A stretch of DNA of 64,000 nt from Piliocolobus tephrosceles. Lineage: Eukaryota; Chordata; Mammalia; Primates; Cercopithecidae. Positions 17,571 to 34,230 of this stretch are shown piece after piece. A program made the position numbers and the translations under genes. Every line of letters starts with the position of its first letter. Positions within the stretch are counted from its first letter, which is position 1. The stretch spans positions 26,545,640-26,609,639 of the forward strand of contig NC_045452.1 of assembly GCF_002776525.5 (NCBI RefSeq), given 5' to 3'. The notes under the pieces are model-generated. The model was given only the letters and a program-made list of their open reading frames with translations. It ran no database searches and was not told where the DNA came from.

Positions 17571-17855
17571 ACAGCATGCGCGAAGGTCAGGAAATACTGC
17601 CACAGAGCCTTGCCGTCAGGAACCACCATGGTGGGCTCCTCTGACCCCAGCATGAGTCCTGCTCATTTTCTGGAAAGTTCTTAAGGCTATGCTTTCTGTG
17701 CCATCTGCTGGGTTGGTTAAAGGTTGCACTGGGTTGCAAAAGCAGTTTCTCCAGCAAAAGCAATCCACCTCATGACTAGAAGAGAACCCAGGCCAGAGAC
17801 ATGAAGGGAGAGAGGACCTAGGCTGGGGGCACAGCTCCCACTTAATGCCAGAAGA
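17571..17855. other. No gene seen
   Basis: Short unassigned stretch between two MIRs. Confidence 0.4.
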
Positions 17856-18040
17856 CCCGAGTTCTGGCCCTGGTTCCACTGCTTACAGCCCCTTTGAGTC
17901 TGAGGGTGTTATTCTCCGTGCCTCAGTTTTCTCATTTGTGAAACAAGAATTTTGATTTCTGCCCTGCGTAGCTCCTGAGGTGAGTAGGATAAAGCTGCCA
18001 AATAATAATGGCCAATGCATAGGCAGCTGTTGGGAGACAC
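17856..18040 (+). mobile_element. MIR
   Basis: Sense MIR: gagttctggccctggttcc, then gtgcctcagttttctcat and ctgaggtgagtaggat. Confidence 0.75.
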
Positions 18041-18094
18041 TGGACAGCGTCTTAGAAGTTTACCTACTTGCCCTCTTTTAACCCTCTGAAGGGC

Positions 18095-18215
18095 CTCTGA
18101 GGTCACTGTTCTATCATGATCCCATTGTACAGACCAGGAAGGTAGGATACAAAGATATCAGTATCTTGTCCAAGGTCACCCACTGGTAAGGCATTTGGGT
18201 CTGATTTAGATGAAC
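18095..18215 (-). mobile_element. MIR
   Basis: Antisense MIR: cccattgtacagaccagg, then cttgtccaaggtcaccca. Confidence 0.7.
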
Positions 18216-18810
18216 AGAAAGCCATCCGTTGTGGCCACTTCTTGGTGGATAGACGTGTGGCTCCCTACTTGATTATTCTCAGTAACGAGAATAATCGTTA
18301 TTGTAGTAGCTCAGGGGAGCTCAGTGTAGCTCAGGGGAGCTCACTACTCTCTAAGCACCTATGACTGTTAGTCTAGGGCTTGGGTAGGTGGCGGTGATGG
18401 TCCCTGGTAAATAGATCCCCTGTGGAAAGGGAAGACAGGGAGAAGATCCTGGGCGTGGCTTCGGCCTTGCTGCGGTGGAGGGGCCCGGAGAGGGTGGGCC
18501 CACGTTCTGCTTCGTGCCTTCCGCGGGCCAAACCTGAGGCTGAGAGAGGAGAAAAATGCTAAACAAACAGGACAGACAGTAGCTGCTCAAAAAGCCTCGG
18601 GGTGGACAAATCCTCTTTCTAGGGGAAATTTTAAATATGAAACCAACATCACCATATTGGACAGAGTCTGGAGAACGGGCTCTGATTCTGCCTGCAGCCT
18701 CGCTCCCTGAATGTATTCGTTTCCCGTCAATTTGTTCTGAGGTAGAAGTCCTGTGGCGTAGTGTCATGGCCGCACCGCACCTACAGCTCTACGGTTCTGT
18801 ATCCTGCTCT
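18216..18810. other. No gene seen
   Basis: Contains a short duplication gtagctcaggggagctca at about 18307-18342. Otherwise unassigned. Confidence 0.45.
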
Positions 18811-19438
<628 letters not shown>

Positions 19439-19614
19439 GTTCTGCTTTTTTCTCTCGACGTAATATGAGCATCTTCCCTGTCCCTAAGCAGCCCAGGAGC
19501 TCGTGAGCAGTCCTGATGAGTTTTTAGGAGCTGCACAGTATCTGTCCCATGGAAGTTCCGTCATTTTTCTCGGACCCCCCCTTTCAGCGGGGCCTCCACG
19601 TGCACAATGATGTG

Positions 19615-19790
19615 AAAAGCTGTGTGACCGCAGGCAGGGCTCTTACCCTCTCTGCATCTCAGTTTCCTGCTCTGCTGTCAAATGGGAGCAAGAAGCAACC
19701 CACGTCGTAGGGCTGCTGGGAGGAGTAAATGAGGAGATGGGATGTGAAGTGTCTGGCACGTGGCGGGGCTTAAAACTCGGTGGCCATTGT
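19615..19790 (+). mobile_element. MIR
   Basis: agctgtgtgaccgcaggc, then tctgcatctcagtttcctg and a 3' end near gtctggcacgtggcgggg. Confidence 0.8.
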
Positions 19791-20118
19791 TACTGTTGTT
19801 GTTGTTTTATTATTATTTAGGTCACATATCCTAATTAAATTGTGGATCCTTGCAGACAGGAGCCAGATTCTGTGCAGTCCTGTGCCCCACTCCTAGCCAC
19901 GCTCAGTCATGTTTATGATTTGGTTCCTGATGTTCGGTTTCCCCCGAATAGAATGAGTCTCTGTGTGGGTGAGGTGCTGGGAGAACTTGATTCGCACACT
20001 CTCATTTTGTCCCCCATGAGCGGAGATCCTTAGCTCCCTTGTAGAAACTGGTTCAGATGGGCAAGTTACTGAACCTGGAAAAGTGAAGCGAAAAAGAAAC
20101 ATCAAAAACAGAAGAGAA
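19791..20118. other. No gene seen
   Basis: Includes a (GTT)n run at 19794-19807. A possible L2 relic at 19845-19900 is not secure. Confidence 0.4.
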
Positions 20119-20430
20119 GGCTGGGCACAGTGGCTCGCGTCAGTAACCCCAGCACTTCAGGAGGTCAAGGCGGGCAGATCGCTTGGGCCCAGGAGTTTAA
20201 GCCAAGCCTGGGCAACATAGCAAGACCCAGTCTCTACTAAAAATATGAAAAAATGACTGAGCCAGGCATGGTGGCGTGCACTTGTGGTCTTAGCTACTCA
20301 GGAGGCTGAGGTGGGAGGGTCACCTGAGTCCGGGAGGTCAAGGCCGCAGTGAACTGTGATTGCACCACTGCTTTTCAGCCTGGGCAACAACAGAGTGAGA
20401 CCCTGTCTCAAAAAAAAAAAAAAAAAACAA
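20119..20430 (+). mobile_element. Old Alu (AluJ-like)
   Basis: From ggctgggcacagtggctc with J-type right-monomer features (gaggtgggagggtcacctg; ttgcaccactgc) to an A-tail at 20410-20427. Confidence 0.9.
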
Positions 20431-20724
<294 letters not shown>

Positions 20725-20824
20725 NNNNNNNNNNNNNNNNNNNNNNNNNNNNNNNNNNNNNNNNNNNNNNNNNNNNNNNNNNNNNNNNNNNNNNNNNNNN
20801 NNNNNNNNNNNNNNNNNNNNNNNN
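20725..20824. other. Assembly gap, 100 N, between two AluY copies
   Basis: Placeholder-sized gap between head-to-tail Alus. The flanking Alus differ at more than ten positions, so they are distinct copies. The missing part may be little more than a tail and a few 5' bases. Confidence 0.99.
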
Positions 20825-22284
<1,460 letters not shown>

Positions 22285-22405
22285 TTCTTTTGTTCACTCA
22301 TTCATAAAAAGCATTCTGGGTGCCCTGGCCAGGGTCCAGCACTCAAGGCTCCAGGGACCAGTGGGGGACATATCAGATGGACCTGCCCTAGGGGAGCTTA
22401 TGCCA
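22285..22405 (-). mobile_element. L2 3'-end fragment
   Basis: Antisense L2: tgttcactcattcataaa, then agggtccagcactcaagg and taggggagcttatgcc. Confidence 0.6.
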
Positions 22406-22424
22406 TGGTGAGGGGAGTCAGAGG

Positions 22425-22530
22425 GGTGGGCTTAGTGCCTGGGCCTGGTCACCTGCTGTGTGACCTCGGGCAGGTTGCTTCACCTCTCTGAGCCTCGGTC
22501 TCTGATTTGTGAATTTGGGGTAAACTTGGC
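22425..22530 (+). mobile_element. MIR core
   Basis: acctgctgtgtgacctcg, then cttcacctctctgagcctc. Confidence 0.75.
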
Positions 22531-23035
22531 TTTTTGTCTGAGCAAGCGAGGATCACACCTGTGTTCTTATTCTTTATCACGGCCTCACATCCACCAAAGC
22601 CTGCAGGCACAGATCAGCCTTTGCACCAGCTCCAGTTTCCAGAGTAGGCCCTGGCAGGCTTTGCATTGGCTCGTCCAGGAAATAACCGTGAGCTGGTGCT
22701 GGGGGCCTTAAGGACAGGCTGGTTTTAAGGTGAAAGTTTTGCCTAAGGTGCTCAGAATTCTGAAGGGAAGTGCTGGTCCCCAGAGCCACGCATGCAGCAG
22801 CTGTGAGAGGGAGCAGGCTGCATGCATGCTCTTAATGGGAACCCTGTGGGTGGTCGGGTCATCTCCGATGCCCAGTTCTGGGCTGGGCCCTTGTTGCACC
22901 CGCTCACCACCTGCCCGGACATGCAGTCTCTTCCTGCTCACCCTCAGCCTTCTGTCCTCTAGGCCTTCCTCCTGCTGTTCCTATACCTAGTCCGGTTTTC
23001 CTGCCATCCTTCACCTGCTGGGCTTCTACTGGCTC
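22531..23035. other. No gene seen
   Basis: Unassigned; no conserved frame or RNA gene identified. Confidence 0.4.
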
Positions 23036-23039
23036 TTTT

Positions 23040-23321
23040 TTTTTTTTCAGATGGAGTTTCACCTTTGTTGTTCAGGCTGGGGTGCAATGGTGCAATCTCA
23101 GCTCACTGCAGCCTCCGCCTCCAGCGATTCTCCTGCCTCAGCCTCCCAAGTAGCTGGGATTACAGGCGCGTGCCACCACACCTGGCTTACTTTTGTATTT
23201 TTATAGAGACGGAGTTTCACCATGTTGGCCAGGCTGGTCTAGAACTCCTGACCTTAGGTGATCCACCTGCCTCAGCCTCCCAAAGTGCTGGAATTACAGG
23301 TGTGAGCCACCGCGCACTGCC
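23040..23321 (-). mobile_element. Alu
   Basis: T-run, then cagatggagtttcaccttt, ending ccaccgcgcactgcc. The flanking ctggctcttt and ctggttcttt look like a worn target-site duplication. Confidence 0.95.
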
Positions 23322-23324
23322 TGC

Positions 23325-23615
23325 TGGTTCTTTAAGCCGCTGCTGGAAGGCATCCTCCTCTAGAAAGCCTTCCTGGCTGCCTCCTGTTCACCCCAGGCCG
23401 GGCAGACCCACGGCCCTCCCAGCGCCATCTCACCCTGGGCTCTGCTCATGCCTTTGGGCCAGCACTTGTCATACAGAGCTTCTCTGCCCTGTTCCCACGT
23501 CTCCCCGACAGCCTGGGGCTGCTTTGTGTGATTTATCTCTGGGTCCCAGGGCTCAGCTGGAGGCTGGCACAGAGTGGGACCCCAGCAGCATTCGATGAAT
23601 TGAGAGCACGAGTGA
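23325..23615 (+). mobile_element. L2 3' end
   Basis: Sense L2: agaaagccttcctggctg near 23360 to ggctggcacagagtggga and cattcgatgaattgag near 23590. The open frame that starts in the adjacent Alu and runs through this element is not a gene. Confidence 0.7.
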
Positions 23616-24177
23616 GTGACAGAAATGCTTTAGGGGACAGGAGGCACCTGCGTTAGGGGACAGGAGGAAGCCTGCAGGTGCACGCGGGTGGGGCACTCGG
23701 TACTCCTGTGAACCGTCTGTGCAGGCGGGGCCTCTGGTTTCCTGGCCTTCCAGGATGATGGATGGTCAGCCGGACAGTGGAAAATTAAGATTTCTAGGGC
23801 CTTGAAAGCGACTGCCGTGGGAGTCAGTGCCCTGGGGCCTCTCCCTTGTAGCTGAGTGACCCTGAGTGACTGCCCCCTCTCCTAGGCCTCAGAGGATACC
23901 TGGGGCCACCCCAGGTCCATTCTGCAAATGCAGCATTTATTCATCGAGGGAGGTGGGCAGGGGCAGGCTTGTGTTCTTAGGATGCTCACGCTGGTGTCCC
24001 ACAAACACACAGACAGACAGAAAAAGACCCAAATGAAATGTACCGAGATGGGGAGCGGTAATTTCTCTGGTGGTTTGTTTCTTTTTCCATTTTTTTATAT
24101 TTTTCAAATTTTTAGAGTCCCTTCAGTGACTTTGAGCGTGCATTGAGAGCCCAGGAACACTGGGGGGCAACTGCCAT
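23616..24177. other. No gene seen
   Basis: Holds a short direct repeat, ttaggggacaggagg, at 23630-23670. Otherwise unassigned. Confidence 0.45.
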
Positions 24178-24191
24178 AAAGACACAGCCTC

Positions 24192-24491
24192 GGCCGGGCG
24201 CGGGGGCTCATGCCTGTAATCCCAGCACCTTGGGAGGCCGAGGCGGGTGGATCACCTGAGGTCAGGAGTTCGACACCAGCCTGACCAACATGGGGAAACC
24301 CCGTTTCTACTAAAAATACAAAAAAAAAAAAATAGCTAGGCATTGTGGCGCATGCCTGTAATCCCAGCTACTCAGGAGGCTGAGGGAGGAGAAGCGCTTG
24401 AACCCAGGAGGTGGAGGTTGCAGTGAGCCGAGATCGCCCTATTGCTGCCTAGGCAACAAGAGCCAAACTCCCTCTCAAAAAAAAAAAAAAA
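24192..24491 (+). mobile_element. Alu with target-site duplication
   Basis: From ggccgggcgcgggggctc. aaagacacagcctc precedes it and aaagactcagcctc follows. The right monomer has lost about 15 bp (cctattgctgcctaggc). Confidence 0.97.
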
Positions 24492-24505
24492 AAAGACTCA
24501 GCCTC

Positions 24506-24925
24506 TCCCCCCTGGGACACTCAGTCTGATGGGGGAGGCTGGTCAGAAGACATAGAGCCACGGTGTGATTGGAACTTTCACAGAGGGAAGCCTGGGGCTC
24601 AGGAAGCCCGGAGAAGACCCCGGCCCAGGCTGAGGGCTTGTACAGGTGCCACTGTGCTGAAGGCTGGTTACGAGGGAGGCAGGTGTGTGGGCGAGGGTGA
24701 GAGTAGTGTGGCTGGAGACTTGGAGGAAGGTGAGTAGGACGGCGAGAGACCCACAAGGAGGGAGGGCTGGACCTCAGCCTGAGTGAGTGGGTTTGGTGGG
24801 GGGAGCACTGATGTCAGGTCTCCCCGGGAGCTGCTGTGATTTGGGGTTTCTACTTTATTCAGTCAACAAACTTTTCTCAGAATGAGGCCGCTCGGGGCCG
24901 TAGGGCACAGATACTGATGTGGCCC
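24506..24925. other. No gene seen
   Basis: Unassigned. Confidence 0.4.
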
Positions 24926-24929
24926 TTTA

Positions 24930-25105
24930 GGGTCACAGGGTCCAGGGTTCAAGTCCCAGCCCCACCACTATCCAGCTGTGCAACTTTTGACAGTTTGCTC
25001 TACCTCTCTGAGCCTCAGATACTTCATCTTTGAGATGGGCAGAAGGGCACCTGCCCTGTGGCTTCCTGTGAGGAAGTATAGAAAATGCTGGGCACGCCCC
25101 TGGAA
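24930..25105 (+). mobile_element. MIR
   Basis: gggttcaagtcccagccc, then gctctacctctctgagcctc and ggaagtatagaaaatgctggg. Confidence 0.8.
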
Positions 25106-26045
25106 TGGCATGTCCCTCCCCCACCCTAAAGTGCACGTTTAGTGCAAGGAAAGGGGGGATGGGGAAGGATGGGGGTTAGGGATAGAAGTGAGCATCTGAA
25201 CCTAACAGGAGGGGTGGTCCCTGCCTGGTGGGGCAGCAAGGGGTCCCGCCACAGCCCAGCCAGGAGGTGGGCATCCCAGAGCCGCAGCCGTGGCAGCACT
25301 GCCTCCATGGAGGTCCCACAGCAGGGCTCACCAGCCTTTATCCTCCCCACCCTGGGTGCCTGACTGCCCCATGGGAGCTGCTGCGTCTTCCCATGCCTGC
25401 CCACCACGGCAAGCGGGCTGGGACGTCTCTCTGAGCCACAGATCCCCTGGTTGGGAGGATAAGGGATGGACACCTGGTCTCAGACTCCCCACACACACCA
25501 AGGCGTGTTCCTGGCTCCCTGCCAGAGCCTAGGTGCCTGCTTAGAGGCTCAGAGTCCCCTGCCAAGAACTCAAGGTGACACAGTGGTGGCAGTGTGTGAC
25601 AGAGGAGGGAGCCAAGCTGGGATTTGAGAGCCTGGGGCAGGGCAGCGCAGTGCTGGGGCACAGGCTGCAGGACCCGGACACAGCAGGGTCGGACTACAAT
25701 GTGGTCTCCACATTCGTGCATCCCGGCAGCTCTCACTGGACCCTGGCATTCCAGGGCCACGATTGTCTGCCAGGGTAGCACTGCAGCAGCTCTTCCTTCC
25801 TCACCCTACCATGCCACCAGTGGTTGCTGAGTCTGTTCTCTCTCGGCCCTGGCATCTGCAGAGATGGGGTGCTGATCCTCCTCTCCTGGCCTCTATGTGA
25901 GGCTCAACTGACACCAGCCCATGAAGGGCTCAGCATGTGCCTACCACATAGTAGGAATCTGCAGCATGGTGGCTGTTCACCCGGAGGGCCAGCCTTCCTT
26001 GGACTGGATTCCTGGGAACTCAGGCAAGTGCTCTGCAAAATGTTA
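25106..26045. other. No gene seen; possible MIR relics
   Basis: GC-rich. A weak antisense MIR is possible at 25560-25640. The four mutually overlapping frames at 25126-25530 are GC artefacts. Confidence 0.45.
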
Positions 26046-26061
26046 GTTAAAAAAAGTTTGG

Positions 26062-26667
<606 letters not shown>

Positions 26668-27118
26668 AGTTTGGGAAACATCCCTTTTTGGGGAGTCCAG
26701 CAGACAGTGCAGGCACAGCTCTGTGGAGGCAAGGGTGGCTGCTGAACTTTGTTTGACTCTGTGTTTTCCAGCCTTATGGGACCAGGGGCCTTGCTGGGAA
26801 AGAGCAGCCACTGAGCCCCAGGGGGACACCTGTGCCTTGTGTGGCTGTGCAGAGGGGGCTGTGGGGCTCACGGAGGGCTGAGGCAGGAGGTGATGTGGGC
26901 AAACTGCCCTGTTCAGAGGTCCCTGTGGCCACAGCCTGGAGGGCAGCCAGGAGGAAGAAGCCCAGCCACAGGGAGGCCGATGTGGAGGGGATGCTGTGGC
27001 CAGAGCCATGGCCTGAGAGAGCAGTGGCTGGAGGGAGGAGCCAGCAAGAGTAGGAATCTGTGGGGCCCGGGAGACAGCACAGAGGGAACCTGCACCACGT
27101 GGCCGTGGACCTGCCTTA

Positions 27119-27181
27119 CCACTGGCCCACTGAGTCACAGAGGGCGTGGCCACTGGCCCACTGAGTCGCAGAGGGGCATGG
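27119..27181. repeat. 31-bp tandem duplication
   Basis: ccactggcccactgagtc followed by (a/g)cagagggg(c/g)(g/a)tgg occurs twice back to back with three differences. Confidence 0.85.
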
Positions 27182-27417
27182 CCAGCAGAGCTGAGATGTC
27201 CTCAGGAGAGGAGCCAGCCCAACGAGGCGGAGAGGCCTGCATGCTAGGGGTCAAGGTTAGCCACACTGCCTTGCTCTGCTGGCCCCAAAGCTGAGAGGAC
27301 CCTCCAGGGAGGCCTCTGGTCACAGTGCCAAGCAGATTATGGGAAGGCAATGTCATGGTCACTGAGCTCAGGTGAATTTCTTCCTTAAGCATACTCTAAT
27401 ACGGGGGACGCCATGGG

Positions 27418-27482
27418 CAGAGAGTGGAGAGACTGGGGGAAGGAGGAGGCAGAGCGGGAGGAGGAGGGGGAGGGAGAGGAGG
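27418..27482 (+). repeat. Polypurine tract
   Basis: About 60 bases almost entirely A/G (agagtggagagactggggg onward to gggagagga), with few pyrimidine interruptions. It is G-rich enough for triplex or G-quadruplex formation. Confidence 0.75.
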
Positions 27483-29218
27483 CCCACCCAGGCCCCGGCC
27501 AGAGCTCCTCATCCACCTTCCTCCGTGGCTATCAGCTGGGGTGCCTGGACACAGCCTCTGGTGCTGGGCTCTGGATTCCACCACGTGCCCCCGCTGGCCT
27601 CTCTGTGCCCATAGGTGAAATGAAGACCCCCTGCCCCCCACACTCTGCCTTCTCACAGAGCAATTATGAAAGCCTGATGAAGACACGGAGGCTGGCACGG
27701 GGTGACTGATTTGGCCAAGGTCAGATTTGAATCCAGCACTTAGCTCAGGGCTGGCACATAAGAGGTTCTCAAGAAATACTTGAGTTAAAAGGAGGCTGCA
27801 GATGGCTCTCTTGGCCCGGGAATGTCGCAGAGACAAGCACGGTACCTGGTGTGTGATCGGAGCTAAGTAGCTGCTAAGCCATGTTATTACAGGAGCCACC
27901 TAAGGAAATTGCCGCTCTCATTCTGCAGGGCCGCCCAAGGCCTCTCTGAGCCCACCAGGGAATGTGCCCACTGTAGCGGGTGGCCTGGACAGTACTGTCC
28001 TCCAAACACAGATGTGTGTGTGGTGGGGCAGGGCTATGGAGAAGACTTTGGTGGATTAGGTTACTCCAAGAAGGGTTTTGCAGGATGAATAGGAGTTGGC
28101 CAACCAGACCAGGCTTAAGGGAAGATCATCCCAGACTAAGTGAACGGTGAGCACGTGGACATGAACTGAGCCTGGCTTCCGAGGACAGAGCCTTCTGCCA
28201 GGAAGCCGGCCTCTGCTTTCATTCACTCAGGAGGTTTCAAGGAGGCCCCTGGGTCCCTGCCTCTCCTCTCAGACACCCTGGGAGCTGATGACTCAAGCTC
28301 CCTGCAAGAAGCTGGGAGCTTCTAACCGCATGGCCACCCTCTGGCCTTATCCCTGCAGTGAAGCCCTGGAGAGCCCCTTCCTGTCATCTGCCCCTTGAGT
28401 CTGGGGAAATTCCCGTGGGCCAAGCTAGTGCTTGGGGAGTGACAGAGTTTGTAGTCAAGATAGCCACCCACCTCGAGGGCCACCTGGCAGCCCCAGCTCC
28501 TGAGGAAGAGGCTTCTTGCCTTGGCCTCAAGCCATCTGCCACCCACGCCCAGAACCACAAGACAGAGGGCCCAGACCTCGGTTACTCAAAACCAGAAACT
28601 GCCGAAAAGATCTGAATGAGGAGTCCCCTTGGGTCCGGGGCCAGGTGTCTGGGCAAAGCCATCCTCCCACGCCCAGCACCCCGAAGGAGGGCAGGGGGAG
28701 CGGGGAGCCAGGAGGCTGTATCCACCCTGCCAGCTCACCCTGCCTCAGGCTCCAACAAAGGGCAATTCATGGACCCTTGAGGACCTCTGAAGGCAGGTCC
28801 CCTACCTGGCCTCAGATCCAGTCCCTCTGGGGTCCCAAGAGCCCTGGTTGCAGGGTCACCCCCTCTCCCCTCCCCATGACTCATTAGCTGCATCCTGAGC
28901 CTCAGTCTCCCCATCAGTAAGATGAGAAACCTGCTCGTGAGCCACCCGTGGGAAGGAAGCAGCTTCCGCGGATGAGCAACTGTGTCCACCCTGTCATCCT
29001 TGATAGGGTTCGTGGATGGCTGGAGAGGGGCCAGCCCAATCCTTTATCAGAAGCCCTAGCCCAGGAACAGTAGCTGGGCCCCTCGCGGGGGCTGGTTTCG
29101 TTGGCTCTGACTGCAGCGACAAGTGGGGTGTGTCCCCCGGACTGGGTGGGGGCCTCGAAACAAGGACTTCTGGAATTGATTGAGGATCCAGGAGGGCCCA
29201 GGCCAGAGGGGTGGGCTA

Positions 29219-29656
<438 letters not shown>

Positions 29657-29670
29657 AGAAAATGTGCTGG

Positions 29671-30657
29671 GCATGATGGGGAAGGGCAAAGAGCACTGAG
29701 GACCGGGGTCAGGAGGCCTGAGGGTCACCTCCTGCCTGCGCTCCTGGCACTGCCCAGCGTGCACCTGCCCCCAACCCTCTGCCCAGGGCACTGTTGTGAG
29801 GTTAGGGGCAGACAGTGGGTGTGGGTGCCGAGCACAGGGCCAGGCTGATGTCATTGTCCACAGTAGGGGAGCAGCCCCTTCCTGTCGCTCTGGTCTGTGC
29901 TCCACTTGGCCGTGCTGGGGGAGGTCATCCTTCCAGGCCCCGGTGAAATGTCACCTCTGGAGGCTCAGGCCTCCTGCCTCCCAGGGCTTCTGGAGCCTCC
30001 CTTTACTGCCCTCTTGTGGCTCTCAGGGGAAGGGAAGTGGCAGCCCGGGACTCAGGGCCTGGCATGAAGTAGGCACTCTTGGAGTGGAGGCTGCTGGGGT
30101 TACTGAAGGCTTGTGCAGTGTTGGGCGGGGTCACCGTGGGAAGCGTGTGGCTCCAGAGTCACAGCTGGACTCTGATCTCAGCCCTTCCACTCACTCACCC
30201 TACAACCCGGGCCAGTCATCTTTCCCTCGGAGACTCTGGTTCCTCTTCTGAAAAATGTGGGTGGAAATTCTGGCCTGTGGGTCTGCCCCGGGTCAGAGGG
30301 TAGATGGTACGCAGTGCCAGCACCCAGTAGGGCCTCCGTGAGTGAGCATGTGTCCTTCACCTTTGCACTGGGACAGCCCTGCTCTGCTGGTGACCCTACA
30401 TATCCCACTGCTGTGCAAGACCTCAGTCTCACCATCTGTAAAATGGACAGCAGAGGCCGGATGGACAGAGCAAGACCCTATCTCAAAACAAACAAACAGA
30501 AAAGGATTTATCCTCTGTCTGGACTACAGCCATGTGTATTTAACCACAAAAATGTTTTCCCTCCTCCACCCCAAATCTGTGGATGCTCCATAGAGAAGGG
30601 CCATGCTTATCCCTCAGCTTCTTCTTAAGGTGGGAGCCTTGCCCTTTCAGAGAAGCC
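29671..30657. other. No gene seen; MIR-like core near 30150-30260
   Basis: A sense MIR-like segment (gactctgatctcagccctt; ctcggagactctggttcc) lies at about 30150-30260. A small A-rich remnant at 30466-30500 (gacagagcaagaccctatct) is the tail end of an Alu whose body is missing. Confidence 0.55.
30007..30019 (-). promoter_or_regulatory. CTCF-like motif core
   Basis: TGCCCTCTTGTGG is the reverse complement of CCACAAGAGGGCA, which fits the CTCF core. It lies outside recognised repeats. Motif evidence only. Confidence 0.4.
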
Positions 30658-30763
30658 AGTGAAAGCCACACCCCTCTCCCCAGTGAAAGCCACACCCCTC
30701 TCCCCAGTGAAAGCCACACCCCTCTCCCCAGTGAAAGCCACACCCCTCTCCCTAGTGAAAGGC
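30658..30763. repeat. 24-bp minisatellite, four and a half units
   Basis: Units begin agtgaaagccacacccctct at 30658, 30682, 30706 and 30730, with a partial fifth at 30754. Units are nearly identical, which implies recent expansion or homogenisation. The 24-bp unit, a multiple of three, keeps spurious frames open. Confidence 0.95.
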
Positions 30764-31072
30764 ACTCACGGCCACTATGACTCTGCCAGGCGTGGGCTGT
30801 GTGCCTGACACCCTCTCAGACATGCCCAGACACATGCTGGAGTTGCTCAGAACTTATACACAGAATCCCGGGCACCAAGGGAGGGGCCAGAATCAAAGCC
30901 GAGATACGTGATGCCCCTTCTGCCTAGCTTTGTCCCCTTTCAACTCAGATAGTGCCCAGAAAGATGGTTCCACTTGCAGGCCCTACACCCAGGGCCCTGG
31001 CTTCCATGGTACTATCCTTTCTCCGTGGGGGAGCACCGTGATGATGCCACACATTAGAAGTTCCCCTACTGG

Positions 31073-31367
31073 GGCCGGGCGCGGTGGCTCACCCTGTAAT
31101 CCCAGCACTCTGGGAGGCCAAGGCAGGTGGATCACCTGAGGTCAGGAGTTCGAGAGCAGGCTGGCCAACATGGTGAAACCCCGTCTCTACTAAAAATACA
31201 AACATTAGCCAGGTGTGGTGACACACACCTGTAATCTCAGCTACTTGGAGGCCGAGGCACAAGAATCCTTGAACCCAAGAGAAAGAGGTTGCAGTGAGCC
31301 GAGATCACACCACTGCACTCCAGCCTGGCAACAGAGTGAGACTGTCTCAAAACAAAAAGAAAAATAA
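31073..31367 (+). mobile_element. Alu with target-site duplication
   Basis: From ggccgggcgcggtggctc. agaagttccccta occurs before it (about 31057) and at 31368-31380. Small deletions are scattered through the copy. Confidence 0.97.
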
Positions 31368-31437
31368 AGAAGTTCCCCTATTGGGCACCTGGCTTTTATG
31401 GCGTCTTGTTCTATTCTTGTGTTTTTTTGTTGCTGTT

Positions 31438-31991
31438 GTTTTTATTTTTTTGAGACAGGGTCTCGCTCTGTCGCCCAGGCTGGGGTGCAGTGGCATTAAC
31501 TCGGCTCACTGCAACTTCCACCTCCTGGGACCAAAAGTTTCTCCTGCCTCAGCCTCTTGAGTAGCTGGGATTACAGGTATGTGCCACCACGCCTGGCTAT
31601 TTTTTGTTTGTTTGTTTTGAGATGGAGTCTCTGTCTCCCGGGCTAGAGTCGGTGACGCGATCTTGGCTCACTACAACCTCCACCTCCCAGGTTCAAGTGA
31701 TTCTCCTGTCTCAGCCTCTTGAGTAGCTGGGATTACAGGTGCGCACCACCATGCCTGTCTAATTTTTGTATTTTTAGTAGAGACGAGGTTTCACCATGTT
31801 GGTCAGACTGGTCTCGAACTCCTGACTTCGTATTCTGCCTGCCTTGGCCTCCCAAAGTAATTTTCGTATTTTTAGTAGAGACGGGGTTTTGCCATGTTGG
31901 CCAGGCTGGTCTTGAACCCCTGACCTCATGATCTGCCCACCTCGACCTCCCAAAGTGCTGGGATTACAGGCGCGAACCACCACACCTGGCA
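31438..31991 (-). mobile_element. Nested Alu pair
   Basis: The outer antisense Alu (31438-about 31597, resuming about 31858-31991) is interrupted by a second antisense Alu that begins at gtttgtttgttttgagatgg and stops at cctcccaaagt without its 5' end. Confidence 0.85.
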
Positions 31992-32219
31992 AATACGATA
32001 TTTGATTCCTTCTTTTACATCTGTAAGTATGTGAGGCAAATTTAGTTTTACAGTTGCCTTCCAATGGTGTCTCGGGAATTTCCTCCTGATATGTGTGGTG
32101 TTTGCTTGTCCTTCCCTCAGGGTGGTCTGTTTCTGTGTGTTGTGTAATTTGAGATTATGAGTTTATCTCCAGCAAGGCTTTATCTGTGAGAATCCCAGCT
32201 TGTGGGCATGCCTCCCGGA

Positions 32220-32450
32220 GCATTGTTTATTGTTGCTGATATAGAACACTTGTACATACTTTTGGGGTATGTGTGATATTTTGACCCCTGTACACAATGT
32301 ATTGATCAAATCCGGATAATCGGGAAACCCATCACTTCAAACGTTTATCTTTTCTTTGCATTTGGAACATTACAATTCTTCTAGCTGCTTTGCAATATAG
32401 GATAAATTATTGTTAATGATAATTTCCCTATCCAGAGCATTTTTATAATT
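32220..32450 (-). mobile_element. L1 3' UTR fragment
   Basis: Antisense L1 3' end: tacttttggggtatgtgtg, then tattgatcaaatccggat, cccatcacttcaaacgtt and gataaattattgttaatg. Confidence 0.8.
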
Positions 32451-33770
<1,320 letters not shown>

Positions 33771-33774
33771 GGGA

Positions 33775-34230
<456 letters not shown>

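Noticed and set aside
30600..30780. CRISPR-like array because of evenly spaced repeats
   Set aside because: The 24-bp units are directly abutting without unique spacers, and the DNA is primate; it is a minisatellite.
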